Under the pieces are notes generated by a model that saw nothing but the letters and a program-made list of their open reading frames with translations, ran no database searches and had not been told where the DNA came from. Positions 24,901 through 34,014 of a DNA stretch of 64,000 nucleotides are shown here, one piece after another. Every line of letters starts with the position of its first letter. The stretch's first letter is position 1. The position numbers and the translations under genes are program-made. The stretch is taken from assembly GCA_963556255.1 (NCBI GenBank), contig OY744605.1:40899944-40963943 (forward strand). The letters are read 5' to 3'. This stretch comes from Allolobophora icterica. Taxonomy: Eukaryota > Annelida > Clitellata > Crassiclitellata > Lumbricidae.

Positions 24901-27900
24901 TCTTGGATTTCTAGGCCTCCTGTAACATAAAGTGCAGAATATTTACACTTCATCATTTCAAAAAGCCCGCACAAGACTTCTCAATCTCTATAATGCAGTC
25001 AAACTGAAAAATTTCACTAAATGAAATCGCACCTTTGGCCAGAAATCATAGCCATGAACTAAGTCTGCTGTGATACATCACAGCCTTACCCAATGTCCCC
25101 ACCCAGAGCATACTCACCTCTCGTGGGAAAAGCATGGATGGAGTAGGCTATTATGCTACGGTTCTGGTTGAGTGGATGATCGCTCCAAGACAATTGGACA
25201 GACGTACTGGTGAGTGGAATGACAAGAAGATCAACTGGAGGTAGAGGTGCATTCTCTAGAAAACAACCACAAAACACCAACTTATGTGTCATGATAACCA
25301 TAACCATAACCATAACCATAAATTTTATTGATTTCCATCAAATACAGGAACAGATAGTGTGAAACAAACATAAATTCAGCAATTGAGGAAAACAATGGGA
25401 ATAGAAAAACCCTAAAGGGAACAAGTCCCGGCTAGCAGGGTCACCCACTCAACATATATTGCACAAGTGGCATAAGTTAATATACATGTAATATTATTAT
25501 ATTCTTTTTTATCTATGACAAAACCTTAATTAGTTAACTAACATGCACAGTTGTACACACAGGATTAGCATGTCGTACTGCAGTCGATCAAGTAAGCACG
25601 GTCTACGTTTAAATAGGTTAAAATTGATTAGACATCGCAACTCTTTGGGAATATTGTTCCAGGCACGCAGTCCGGCACTTCTAATTGAAAATTTACGAGT
25701 ATTAGTAAGAGAGTATATAGGTCTATAGTTTGCTGAGGAGCGCACAGCATAGGGATTGGTTTCAGATGTAAGTTTAAAATAATCATTAAATGATGAAGGT
25801 AGTTTGTTATACGTATATTTGTGCATGAATTCATTGGTCTGCTGTATAGTTATTTGTTCAAGTCTGAGAATGCGTGTTTGATCAACAACTATATAAGTAT
25901 AAGCCAAGAGTTAGTTCACAATCCAACCTTCTGACATTCTGCTATATGTCGGATTATTATGAGCTACATGCTCCACTGGTTCCCAGTCGAGAAGAGAGAA
26001 AAATTACATATTCTTTTTCTGGGGTGAGCCTCGTTGATTGGCAGTACATCAACATACATCAGGGAGCCTTATGCTCCAATCTCAAGCTAACTGGGTCGGT
26101 GATACATTGTGTTCTGCTGCTGGTGGTGATATGCAGGTGCCGTGCTTCTGTACATCAACTTGAACCCCTCATGCCTTTTCATGTCTTAGACCTTCTTCTT
26201 GGAACAGTCTTCCACTGCACATGCATGACATTTCATTAAACTCAGTTTAGCAGATATTTTCAAAATGTCTTCAAATGCACTAGGTTAGATCAGTTAGGTA
26301 ATCAAGCATACAGAGCCTTTGAGAGGTACCTGTAATATGCTATATATTAAGTGGCTTGTCATATATGTACATTTGTACAAGTCGTGATCAATAGTTAGAA
26401 AAGTTGCAGTCACAATCAAGAATCACTCAAGTTCCTGCCATGAACGGGTTGACTTTAATAGCCTCAGTTGCACAACCAAACGTTTATACTTATCACGAAA
26501 TAAAAAATAGGCGACAGGATTTGTCCATATCCAACTTTGTCCTGAAAAACTCTTAAATCTGAGTAATTCAGAATATTAGCTTTATTATTTGCTGAACAAG
26601 ATTTAGCCCTGTGCAGAAACTTAATTAATAAAGCTACAAAGACGTAGATCCTTAAACCATTTGACACCGGTTTGTTTCTTAAAAGAGTTTGACAAAGTTT
26701 ATCCTCCTTAATAATTAATCATTCTGGTATTACCTTAACTTAAAAAGTCAAACCTATAATATAGCATTTCAAGAATATTTAATCTGCTAACCATTTGCTT
26801 CGATTTCTACCCACGTGGTAGACTGAAATGCGCCCACACTGTTTTCCCCGCGACACTGGTAGAACCCTGAGTCACTCGTGTCACTTGATGCTACGATGAG
26901 CTCCCATTCATCCATTCGAATACGTCCACTTGGTTCCAGCACCTGACCATTCTTCATCCACACCACTCTCGGCACAGGCACTCCCTCAAACTCACACTTA
27001 AGCCGCACAATCTGCCTTCGATGCCGTACTGCGTACAGATTCATTGCTCCAGCCGGAACAAGCTGTGGAGGTGCTGCATAAATAAGCCAAGAAAAACAGT
27101 ATTAACAGTGTAAACAGTTGCTGTGTCTGTTCTTTGGGTGCAAGACCCATAAATTTGCAGCAATGGACTATAGCGAGTAGCGACTGTGTGGACTATGGCA
27201 ATATGGTGACCAAGGACTATAAGAAAGTGCAACAGAAGGGTGCTTTAAACAAATCGCGACCTTCAGTGACAATCCTCATAGACTCATTTGATTACCTTCA
27301 GTGACACAAATAACACAGCCATCACAGACGTACATAGCAACCAAGGTGATCAAGAACTGATACTTTGTGCATTAAAACAGTGGCACTGCCAAGATTATGC
27401 ACACATTAAGTTACTGAAATGAATTTTACAACTGCTCACAAGTCAAAGCAGTTCTTGGAAGAATGAACCTAGACTTTTCATAGAATCAGCCAATCTCTTA
27501 ACTGTCTAATATTCGATTATATATAGTTGATTGAACAAGGCTTGTAAACAACAATGTATTGATCTGACTTTACATTAGAATTCAAACTTAAGGTTCAGCC
27601 ATGATAGCCAAACATTATCCTGATCATCAGGCAATTACATTGCTCACCAAGAACAGAAAGTCTGGCTTGTGCGTACGCCTTTATTTCAGAAGGGTCTGTG
27701 CTCATCCAGCTGCATATGTACGTTCCTGCATCCACCAACTGAACACTGCTAATCTCCAGATTTCCATAACGCGTTACTCGTATGCGACCAACCGACGAAA
27801 ACATTGCTCCACCTGAATATTTAAAATAACAAAATGCAGCTGGTTCTCTGAACATTGCTGTGTAAATTACAGAATGACAACATATGGGTTGAAAGTAACA

Positions 27901-30900
27901 AGACAAACATTAATTGAAATTTAACTTAAAACATTTACAAGGATCAGTATCCCTATGTCAAACTGCAGAAAGGCAAACTTATCCTTTAATGCCTCGATCG
28001 TGGTGCTCTATAGTCTTGTCTTTAGCAAGCTGTACTGTTGGTACGAGGTTTTAACATAACTGTTCCACTTGCACCCATTACCAATCCTTGCCAAAAAATG
28101 AGTTCAGTGACCATACACTTTGATGAGAAGCTCATAGCTTCAGAGATCACAGGGCCTCATAAGCAGAGGGCAAAAACGAAATTGTTTACACTTGCAGGCA
28201 TGGCTGCCTCTCAAGGTTAACACAAGAGGCTGTTTTTCCTCTTCTGCCAACCGCAGATGAACAGTTTTCAGTTCAGAGGACCATTTTGCTCAAAAACAAC
28301 CTAACAATAGGAAAACCAGTTAAGCATTGCAAATAGAGTAACAGAAAAACAACAACATCAACAGAGGTGCATATCTTTTGCAGTCACTTGTCCATCTGTC
28401 TGAAAAGCTTAGCATCCAGGTGACCATGACTACAGTTCTCCAGTGATCAGTTAAGGAAAGAACCAGAAAAATAATGTTCTTTCAAGAACCGCTATGTTGC
28501 TGAGTGGCCTGGATATAGACTAGGTCACAAGAACCATACAGTCAAAATACCAATATAACAACAGCAATAATAAATCAAGTAATCACACAACAGTAGCAAT
28601 TGTATTAGTAAACACACCCACAAAACTATTAATTCAATCAAGGATGAACAGCATGTATATACGGTTCACAGATTTTTGGTCTTAAGACTGAGTAGTACCT
28701 TGTTTCATCCAGCTTACAGTCGGTCGAGGTCGTCCAGTGAGGAAACACTCCAGAACAACCTTGTCAAACACAACAGCTGTCTGATCGAGAGGACCAGCTA
28801 AGAGTTTTGGACTGAGACGCTCATTTGCTAAAAAGCAGCACACAGACATATACACTTAAGAGCAGAAATACTGTTATTTTATAACAAATGTAAGAAAAAA
28901 TCTTCTTCGTGCTGCTGTAAGAGTTTGGAGACCTAATCAATTTCTTTCCTGAAGTCCTGATTAAACAATGGACCAAATCTCAAGTCCTGGACAAAGTGTC
29001 CATACATTGCAGAACTTGCAATGTCTGCCAATAATCAGCTGATGCCCACAACAACTTGGACAGTATGTAGACCAGTGGCGCACAACTTTTTCGGCCAAGG
29101 GCCACTAAATGATTTCTTAAACCCTGAAATTATTAGAGGTGTGCGTCACTGTCGATTTAATGTCAGTGCTGGCTCTTAAATAATCACGAGCCATCTGACC
29201 ACTCGTTGCAGGCCAGATATAACGAACTCATCAAACAAAAGCAACTGCATCAAACCAGAAAAATTTGCAGCATTGTTCTGGGATGCATCCAATGAAACAG
29301 AAAAGTCAGTTAACGAATAAAAAGCTTAATGATGGTAGTGCATCAGCTGAACAGCACGAATAAGTTGTAAAGCGATATTATGCGCTAGTAAGAACTTTAG
29401 ACAAAATTGTTAGCATGGAACATCAGCGTTCTCGCCATTATGACACTGCAACCCCCTAATATGTCACATTACTTTATGCTCAATAAAGAAAGAATAAAAA
29501 GTAATCAGATAACTGATGATAAACAAACAGAACAACGGTTCCAGAATATGCTGCGTATTGCATGCATCGCGCATACCCACTTACTGACTGATTGATCAAC
29601 TGTTCGATCAAATTAAGTGGTACTTGCCATAAGAGCTATTGATGGTCACTTCCGCAGTCTGACTTCTCTGTTGGCCAGCTGCGTTCATTGCCAGACATTC
29701 GTAAGTACCATCATCCTGCTGCGTAGCATCGATAATTTGTAGTACCCCAGAGAACGTATTCACCCTAGACGTTAATTGTCAAGAACTCCACATCAGCACA
29801 CTGCCAATCCTTATCAGAATTTATTATAAGTTTCTGGAAAAACTCTACATGTTAGTACATGGTTATTTTTCTTATAAGGATAATAATTATTACACTGCAC
29901 AAATACTCAAAAAAATTACAGCAGAGTTCTCTAACTTCACAGTTTACAAAATAAACACTGAAAACAGTGGCAGTCAATGTGATCATCATCATCACCATCA
30001 TCAGGATCCATGGGCCGAAAGCCTGTAGGTGTCCAATGCATGTTTTATCACTTTTTTTTAATGTGATACAATATTAAAATCCAAGAATTGTTGGTCTCTA
30101 AAACAGAAACAAGTTATTTCTGGCACATTTATTTTAGGACTCCTCAGCATTTACAGTTGCAGAGAAGTAAGCACGTTTATTGTTTGTAGTCTGTGACAGA
30201 TATTACCATCTAAGAGTTCTTACCGGTCATCACTTTTTCAAAGTAATTTTTTATTAGTAAAAAGTAAGTAAGCCAGCGGTTTCAAATGGTGGTACACACA
30301 GGTGTCGCCACGTGTCGCTAAGTAGTATGCGAAAAAATTCAAAAAGATTGCATTTTTAAAATTATATATTCATTTTTAAATTTGTCTACCTACAGTCCTA
30401 TGCTAATTGCAAGGGGACTTCATGCTCGCCTGTTGTTTTTGATCTTTGCTGGCAGTATGCCACCATTTGATTTTTTTACCTGGTGGTACAATAAAAATAA
30501 AGTTTGAAAACCACTGTCATAATAAATGTTCCTCAAAGTTTAGGCCCAGAATTAATCACCATTCAGCGGATCTGATAACTCACTTCAGTGCATGCAAACA
30601 CTGAAATGCTTTTCCTAAATAAAACCTAACTGTGACTTGTGAGTGTAGTAAGAATCCATACAAGGCAAGAACACAAGCAGTGCATACAATACATATGCTG
30701 ATTTTCAGTATCACTGAACATTTTGATATTTGAAAACTCTGGGAATTACTAACAGGCATGGTAAAAAAATTCAGATAGTAGACACAAATCTGAGTATGAC
30801 AACAGGAGTGATAATAAGACCAAACCAAGTAAGTCTTCAGAACTGACCGAGTTCGATTGATATCCAGTGGCCGACCATCTTTGACCCATGAAATGACCGC

Positions 30901-32830
30901 CTCTGGTGTTCCGTTTGCAATGCATTCCAGTCTTACCGATTCCCCCTGAAATGCCACAAAATCTTGTGGATGCTCCACGAATTCTGGTACTGCTGCAAAC
31001 AGAACAAACAAAGTCATGCACACATTTGGTTTGGTTCTACATCTGAGCGAGAGCCCATGTGGCACGACTTTTCCGTCATTCAAGCATTATTTGAAATATG
31101 AACTTTCGGTTCATATGACACAATAAAAATATTCAGTTACATTGCACGCACAGACTACATATATACAGCAACATAAACTGCATCTTAAAGCACTCAGATG
31201 CAGACTATTCATAAAACACCTCAAAACAAAAAGTTAAAAAGACAAATTCACAGAAGCCATAAATGAGGTCTGTGACACCAACAGACAATAAAGCAACAGC
31301 TGACGAGCACTACTCCTCAGCATGAGCACTACTCCTCAACACGAGCACTACTCCTCCACATAGTGATGATGAAACTATCCTTTCTAATCCCCCACTCCTT
31401 GTATGTCGTCAATCTCATTATATCCGACTACACATTCAGAGTATGTACATAATGCAGTCTCATCAGTAATGCATGGAAATAGCAACATTTATGCAGACAG
31501 AATTCCCAAGCACATCAACATACAGTGTCTGATTATTGAGAAAGACTCACTGTGGTATACAAACCAACAGGATTGTGGCCATTTGTATTAATGAGACAAA
31601 AGTGCCTGACATGTAGGTTATAATGAAATGTACTTCAACACCAGACAGTTAATGCATACGCCGCCAGTAGACTTCACTTTGAACTATCTTGATGTATTTA
31701 TTTTCCTATCAACAATCATGTAATGTACTGTCTGGTAAATACATTTCCAGATACTTATGCATTGACTACTAATGCACGGAAGAGACAGTCAGTATATACA
31801 TACACAGATAGGCATTCACTGGTCAGCCACTATAGGCTATAGTCCTTATCCTGTCCAACTATGCTAGAATCTTGTATGGGATTAAATTTATAACCAATCC
31901 TAGGGCATTAAGTAGAAAATTTCAACATGGGAATAATTTGTTCCACAAAGGCCCATTTAAATAAAATTACTGAAACACCCCTTCTGCAAAATTTGCTGGA
32001 AAATTCCATATCCTAAATGCTATGATTCTTCAAAAATCAGGCTCCATTAGCGCCTGCATTCTGCTCTTTGTTTTGAACCTCATGGGCTAATAATCCATCT
32101 CTCTCTCCTCATTCAGTGGATAAGTAAACTACATCAGTTGCTATAAGAATCAGTATCAAGAAGCAACACAGTAAAGACAATGGAAAGACTAACATTGACC
32201 CTCACCAAAATTCACGTCCTAATCCTAGTAGAAACCTGTGTAATACAGAGCAACAGCACATTATTCTCACTAGGTCAGGATAGAGGTCAGCTAAATATGG
32301 GATGGTTGGTCTGTTTCACAATTTCAAACTTCCATTATGCAAAACCAGAGATCTGCTGAGGCTGGACTTTGCTTTGGAATCCTCATTAAGTAAATGTAAA
32401 TGTACACAGGACCATAATGGCCTTGACCTTGCTAATTCTTCAAACAGCTCATGGTATGAGATACTTCACCACCCCTGACCATTTGAATGTGTGGGTGCAT
32501 GCAATTTAAGGTACCCAAGTATGGATCATGCTAGCTCAAGATTCAAAATCTCTGCAATAAGACACCAAGGGTAGGTGTGCTAACGTGCATCCTCACAAAC
32601 AGACCCACCCAAAGGTGAGCTCTAACCAGTGTATAAATGGGCTGGCCGGTTAATAGGCTAGCTCAGAACACCTTTGAACACCTTTCATCAGAGTTCATCA
32701 AAGGCTGTCAAGTGTCAACCATTATGTCTGATGACAGCTGTTGCTGGGAGGGGAACCTGCTTTCCTTAAAATATACACTATGTAAATGCCCATTTACAAT
32801 ATATAATATATATACATATAAATTGTAAAT

Positions 32831-32915
<85 letters not shown>

Positions 32916-33479
32916 CATGCCACAATAAAAAAATTCCACAAAAAGCAGGACCCTGAAATATGGCTACAAGGCATCAATGACACAGTATGATTTCTTACTC
33001 CAAAATCTAAACCCACCATTAATATTTTCTCACTGTCTGCTGTGTTCAGCATTAAACAGTAGACTTCAAACCCAAAAGCGAGTTTCAGAAACTGTGGTGA
33101 AAGGCAGCAGAATTACCAGAAGAGTTTTACCTTACCTCACCAGATGTGATTTCAACTTTTCCACTTACTTGGTGCTTCAAGACGAATTCTTCGGCTGGCA
33201 ATCGTACCGATCGAGTGTTTGGCAAGGCATTCATAGGACCCTTCCTCCGTGTGTGGCTCACCGGCTTCCAAGCGTAGTGTTCCATCCGGTAAAACCATCT
33301 TGTGGTTGTGTTTACAATGACGTCACCATCCTTAAGCCATGTAATGTTAATTCGGTCATTCCCTGAGCTCACCACTATGCACTGGAGGGCAGTTGGTGAG
33401 CTAAGTGGAATTATGATATCATTTTGCTCATCCAAAAAATACAATGGCAGCTGTGCATAGTGTTCATCTTCATCGTGAG
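9535..33479 (-). CDS. Protogenin/IGDCC4-like receptor of the DCC family, 20 exons recognised, 5' end missing
   Basis: This is a multi-exon gene for a cell-surface receptor of the immunoglobulin superfamily. In order the exons encode Ig1-Ig4, FN3-1 to FN3-5, a transmembrane helix and a cytoplasmic tail, about 1190 residues in all. Every exon junction I placed keeps phase, mostly phase 1 as expected for extracellular modules, except for one frameshift inside Ig1. Four Ig plus five FN3 is the layout of vertebrate protogenin and IGDCC4; DCC and neogenin have six FN3 and PUNC/IGDCC3 two. The family acts at the plasma membrane in neural development, adhesion and guidance; a role here is inferred only. 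The DCC P1-P3 tail motifs were not recognised. The signal-peptide exon is missing. Introns carry many transposons, including a complete MULE. The exons are listed one by one below. Confidence 0.78.
11026..11130 (-). CDS. Receptor exon: cytoplasmic tail, part 2
   Basis: A 105-base exon (35 codons) with a GTGTTAG acceptor and GTGAGT donor, phase 0 at both ends. The peptide begins GGYTQSERQGRIPVRAVARSG and is basic. It has no family signature that I recognise. It fits exactly between the neighbouring phase-0 exons, which is the main evidence. Confidence 0.66.
11165..11310 (+). mobile_element. CR1/L2-like LINE fragment (RT C-terminal region)
   Basis: About 145 bases closely similar to 15961-16100 (shared stretches such as CAGCGAATTCAGTTTAAAAC and CTAATGAATTTTTG). 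It lies in a receptor intron and is too short to code. Confidence 0.7.
12006..12192 (-). CDS. Receptor exon: cytoplasmic tail, part 1
   Basis: The frame is open for 62 codons between a CTTTTAG-type acceptor and a GTAAAT donor, ending in phase 0. The peptide is rich in Ser, Ala and His, has a short DPW tripeptide, and then a run of five aspartates (GSDDDDDFPSV). No catalytic or named motif is recognised. Assignment rests on phase and position directly after the membrane exon. Confidence 0.72.
12642..12768 (-). CDS. Receptor exon: juxtamembrane stalk and transmembrane helix
   Basis: It encodes a short stalk (HDTTDLPTSSILSDQDLG), then a hydrophobic run of about 21 residues beginning IIIGTAIGVTCIILC and followed by basic RDR, the expected stop-transfer arrangement for a type I membrane protein. 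The acceptor is TTTCAG and the donor GTACTA; entry phase 1, exit phase 2. Confidence 0.86.
13531..13671 (-). CDS. Receptor exon: FN3 domain 5, second half
   Basis: It encodes LVTYLKPNAIYYFRLQAATFAG and ends IVHIRTQDPSDLH, the last extracellular domain. The acceptor is TTTGTAG and the donor GTAAGT. No sixth FN3 follows before the membrane exon, which is the reason for placing the gene with protogenin/IGDCC4 rather than DCC/neogenin. Confidence 0.88.
14358..14839. mobile_element. hAT-type MITE in receptor intron
   Basis: The ends are TAGGGTTGCCAGACG and TCTGGCAACTCTA. Flanks CTCAAGTC and CATAAGTC agree at six of eight positions, a decayed 8-bp duplication. It lies in the intron that splits FN3-5. 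Confidence 0.75.
14910..15077 (-). CDS. Receptor exon: FN3 domain 5, first half
   Basis: It starts PSEPIDIQLTVYSDTTV, with the B-strand VQVTWHSPAQ and the C strand IIRYIIFYTTD. The acceptor is TTTGCAG and the donor GTATGT; phase 1 at both ends. A hAT-type element ends only 70 bases inside the following intron. Confidence 0.88.
15554..15681 (-). CDS. Receptor exon: FN3 domain 4, second half
   Basis: It encodes PVEMVVIGDLSAHTQYDLSV and QTHTNNAIGLFSSVVKCRTEEG, the classical L-x-x-x-T-x-Y motif and F strand of FN3. The acceptor is TTTGTAG and the donor GTAAGT. Confidence 0.88.
15955..16375 (+). mobile_element. CR1/L2-like LINE, 3' fragment
   Basis: The translation contains SLHWLPVQQRIQFKTLTL in a slightly decayed form, then CLTGSAPSYLMNF, the C-terminal part of the reverse transcriptase ORF in L2/CR1-type LINEs. 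The 3' end has the short CGGTTACAATTACAAAATTACA tail-like repeat. It lies in the intron that splits FN3-4. Confidence 0.78.
16468..16678 (-). CDS. Receptor exon: FN3 domain 4, first half
   Basis: It encodes a linker (GDAKSSQVDVSEVDL), then PNPPTRIFAKSVNSST, the B-strand IVVQWERPA and the C strand ARYTVRYRPD. The acceptor is TTATCAG and the donor GTAAGA. Exit phase is 2, which matches the one-base start of the next exon. Confidence 0.88.
17145..17243 (-). CDS. Receptor exon: FN3 domain 3, second half
   Basis: It encodes SYAVYQVTLASQNEFGWSD, the FN3 F and G strands, ending TFRTDGVMN. The acceptor is GAACAG. The donor is probably GTAATG; a second possible donor 12 bases upstream would keep the same phase and drop four residues, so alternative use cannot be excluded. 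Confidence 0.83.
17552..17583. repeat. Near-perfect 15-bp inverted repeat (hairpin)
   Basis: GTGTGTGTATACGCC, a 2-base loop, and its complement with a single G-T mismatch. It lies in the intron between the FN3-3 halves. No known element end is recognised around it. Confidence 0.7.
17713..17922 (-). CDS. Receptor exon: FN3 domain 3, first half; GC donor
   Basis: It encodes VPTPRTEMNISLVSSTGI, the B-strand MVSWMVDST and the C strand IIRFRLTCRRI, ending YIFTEL. The acceptor is TTCTTAG. The donor reads CTAG|GCAAGT, again a GC-type donor. With it the next exon continues in frame as ESYAVYQVTLAS; the nearby GT alternative breaks the frame. Confidence 0.86.
18552..18668 (+). mobile_element. tRNA-derived SINE, 5' part, interrupted by the MULE
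   Basis: There is an A-box-like TAGTGGTTAGCG and a B-box-like GGGGATTCAAATCC, spaced as in a tRNA, followed by GCAGAAATTTGGTTCAAGAT. The same head and body occur on the minus strand at about 44250-44416. The SINE continues after the MULE at 21078. Confidence 0.75.
18874..19295. repeat. Subterminal tandem repeat in the MULE, ~130-bp unit
   Basis: Units begin GCAAATTAAGAGCTATACCT at about 18874 (variant), 19004, 19131 and 19263 (partial). They differ by a few bases and by short indels. The last partial copy overlaps the 3' end of the transposase gene. Confidence 0.88.
19282..20656 (-). pseudogene. MULE transposase with N-terminal FLYWCH zinc finger, two frameshifts
   Basis: Reading from the ATG at 20656, the product starts MESVESVRGKSKLVYNGYIY, a FLYWCH-type finger, followed after a frame change near 20557 by GHGKGITECKSKIKV and MHDHTHQP (finger Cys and His). 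A second change near 20222 leads into the transposase core. That core (299 codons from 20181) has WFTDGTF and VMMDFEKA with the first two catalytic aspartates at about residues 33 and 95 of this part, GCFYHLSQS with the C-x2-H, and NNSVEGW with the catalytic glutamate. The catalytic motifs are intact. The frame changes could be inactivating mutations, assembly errors or, less likely, tiny introns. Confidence 0.85.
21416..21535 (-). CDS. Receptor exon: FN3 domain 2, second half
   Basis: A short exon encoding LHSETEYEIVVLAGTTKGF and the closing VTVTTEAAERAG. The tyrosine-rich F strand is typical of FN3. The acceptor is TGTTAG and the donor GTTAGT. The next intron contains the complete MULE described separately. 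Confidence 0.86.
22336..22670. mobile_element. hAT-type MITE with perfect 8-bp TSD
   Basis: The ends CCGTGCTGTCCAACATGTGG and GTTGGACAACACTA form imperfect inverted repeats (ancestral CAGTG/CACTG likely). Both flanks are ATTTAGTG (22328-22335 and 22671-22678). No coding capacity. It lies in the intron within FN3-2. Confidence 0.85.
23263..23454 (-). CDS. Receptor exon: FN3 domain 2, first half
   Basis: It starts VPLESPLMEVTPVGPTGL, followed by the B-strand LRLRWSELG and the C strand VIVQYKILH; it ends REFVLQG. The acceptor is TTATCAG and the donor GTGTGT. Phase 1 at both ends. Confidence 0.87.
23710..24458 (+). mobile_element. hAT element remnant with BED zinc finger
   Basis: The ends TAGGGAATGCAAACCCGGG and TTGGGTTTGCATTCCCTA are inverted repeats. 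Flanks ACAAACAC and ATACATAC agree at five of eight positions. Inside, 24071-24256 encodes SGIWEHF...CQLCKSKLKIAGGST...HLWSKH, the W, Cys pair and His pair of a BED finger, interrupted by one TAG. BED fingers are the usual N-terminal DNA-binding domain of hAT transposases. The catalytic domain is deleted. The ends are similar to those of 376-1410. Confidence 0.83.
24758..24919 (-). CDS. Receptor exon: FN3 domain 1, second half
   Basis: It completes FN3-1 with the conserved F-strand pattern FTNYTFYVVAYNVDGGSD and the closing TAMTTED. The acceptor is TTACAG and the donor GTATGT; phase 1 at both ends. Confidence 0.88.
25118..25255 (-). CDS. Receptor exon: FN3 domain 1, first half
   Basis: It starts ENAPLPPVDLLVIPLTSTSV and contains the B-strand tryptophan of VQLSWSDHP, typical of FN3, then the C strand IIAYSIHAF. 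The acceptor is TTTCTAG and the donor GTGAGT; phase 1 at both ends. Confidence 0.88.
25530..25907 (-). mobile_element. Non-LTR retrotransposon fragment, end of RT ORF
   Basis: The translation has VRSSANYRPIYSLTNTRKFS and AGLRAWNNIPKELR, the motif NTRKxSIRxxGxxxWNxIP found at the C-terminus of many metazoan LINE reverse transcriptases. 125 codons are open. Catalytic motifs are outside the fragment. It is distinct from the L2-like family elsewhere in the window. Confidence 0.72.
25935..26290 (+). mobile_element. Degenerate CR1/L2-like LINE 3' fragment
   Basis: Broken translation gives LHWFPVEKREKLH and further on a decayed W-N-S-L-P-L-H motif (around 26196-26240). It lies in the receptor intron between Ig4 and FN3-1, next to another LINE fragment in the opposite orientation. 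Confidence 0.55.
26792..27073 (-). CDS. Receptor exon: Ig domain 4
   Basis: A single exon holds the complete fourth Ig domain: APPQLVPAGAMNLYAV, VRLKCEFEG with the first cysteine, RVVWMKNGQ with the tryptophan, and SDSGFYQCRGENSVGAF with the second cysteine. The acceptor is TATGCAG and the donor GTTAGC; phase 1 at both ends. This is the most confidently recognised Ig domain of the gene. Confidence 0.92.
27648..27812 (-). CDS. Receptor exon: Ig domain 3, second half
   Basis: The acceptor is ATTCAG and the donor GTGAGC. It encodes the D to G strands of Ig3: GRIRVTRYGNLEISSVQ, then DAGTYICSWMSTD with the second Ig cysteine, ending ARLSVL. Phase 1 at both ends. Confidence 0.88.
28699..28827 (-). 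CDS. Receptor exon: Ig domain 3, first half
   Basis: The acceptor is TTTTTAG and the donor GTACTA. It encodes NERLSPKLLAGPLDQTAVV followed by the B-strand VVLECFLTG and the C-strand PTVSWMKQG, with the Ig cysteine and tryptophan in place. Phase 1 at both ends. Confidence 0.87.
29072..29180. mobile_element. Left end of a truncated hAT-type element
   Basis: CAGTGGCGCACAACTTTTTC and the following GGCCAAGGGCCACTAA look like the end of a hAT MITE. No matching right end or TSD was found, so the extent is uncertain. Confidence 0.4.
29628..29764 (-). CDS. Receptor exon: Ig domain 2, second half; GC donor
   Basis: The exon completes Ig2. It has the typical DDGTYECLAMNAAG F-strand with its cysteine and the closing strand AEVTI. 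The acceptor is GTCTAG. The 3' splice junction reads TATG|GCAAGT, a GC-type donor. The nearest GT, three bases further in, would shift the frame and give a stop straight after joining to the next exon, so the GC donor is strongly preferred. Confidence 0.87.
30274..30516. mobile_element. hAT-type MITE, TSD not preserved
   Basis: The ends CAGCGGTTTCAAATGG and GTTTGAAAACCACTG are inverted repeats. Inside are matching GGTGGTAC segments near both ends. The flanks show no clear 8-bp duplication. It lies in the intron that splits Ig2. Confidence 0.65.
30848..30992 (-). CDS. Receptor exon: Ig domain 2, first half
   Basis: The acceptor is TTTGCAG and the donor GTCAGT. The peptide starts VPEFVEHPQDFVAFQGESV and contains the cysteine of RLECIANG and the tryptophan of ISWVKDG, the B and C strands of an I-set Ig domain. 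Entry phase is 1 and exit phase 2, which match the neighbouring exons. The reading frame stays open into the intron, so the longer frame seen downstream is not coding. Confidence 0.87.
31300..31356. repeat. Short tandem repeat, ~18-bp unit
   Basis: Three copies of GAGCACTACTCCTCAnCA in a row, in the intron between Ig1 and Ig2. Confidence 0.75.
32400..32640. repeat. Interspersed repeat, copy 1
   Basis: Homologous over about 230 bases to 34500-34740 (shared order of GGCCTTGACCTTGCTnATT, CACCnCTGnCCATTTGAATG, TTTAAGGTnCCC, GATTnAAATCTCTG). On the minus strand the segment GAGATTTTGAATCTTG resembles a tRNA B box, so it may be an old SINE. Confidence 0.55.
32834..32913. repeat. (TA)n microsatellite
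   Basis: About 40 TA units with one ACA interruption. Open frames of alternating Ile and Tyr here are artefacts of the repeat. Confidence 0.95.
33169..33479 (-). CDS. Receptor exon: Ig domain 1 (with apparent frameshift)
   Basis: The acceptor is a T-rich tract ending in CAG at 33480-33481 and the donor is GTAAGT at 33168. The exon encodes an entire Ig fold: the B-strand cysteine is in LQCIVVSSG, the C-strand tryptophan in ITWLKDGD and the F-strand cysteine in GSYECLAKHS. The first half and the second half (from MVLPDGTLRLEAG onward) are in different frames. A shift near 33300-33312, in a CA-rich stretch, joins them, and one missing or two extra bases would account for it. The exon begins and ends in phase 1. 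No upstream exon with a signal peptide could be identified, so the N-terminus is missing. Confidence 0.8.
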
Positions 33480-33975
33480 CTGAAAAAATGTAAACACTTA
33501 ATTAAATTAATTTTTTAATAATTTAATAAATTATTAGTCAGGAAAATAATCATCAAGTAAAATAAACAACAAAACACCAATGTTATACACTGAACAAATA
33601 AATTACTACAGAATCCATTTTTAACATAGTCACTCAAGCTGAAAACTATCCTGTACAAATTAAATAATTACTGTATTTAACTAACAGACTAAAAAATAAT
33701 TTCAGCTTATTAAAAAGATGAACCTTTTCAGCTCTATAAAATATCCATTTATTTCTGACACCTTTGAGAAGTTACAAAGGTGCTATAAAAATATCCAGAT
33801 ACAGAAAACAAATGTACAGACAATTAGAGATGGAAGCCTGTGCATAAAAATAATCAAAATTAATTAGAAGCTCAAGGTGGAGATTAATAAAACAAAAACA
33901 AATAAGTTGGCCAAAAATGACACGAATTCATGTCAAGGATATCAGGTAGCATAATACATTCAGTGAATTTCAATA

Positions 33976-33978
<3 letters not shown>

Positions 33979-34014
<36 letters not shown>

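Noticed and set aside
30580..30847. Continuation of the Ig2 frame beyond the exon
   Set aside because: The domain stops making sense after the GTCAGT donor, and the real second half of Ig2 lies at 29628-29764.
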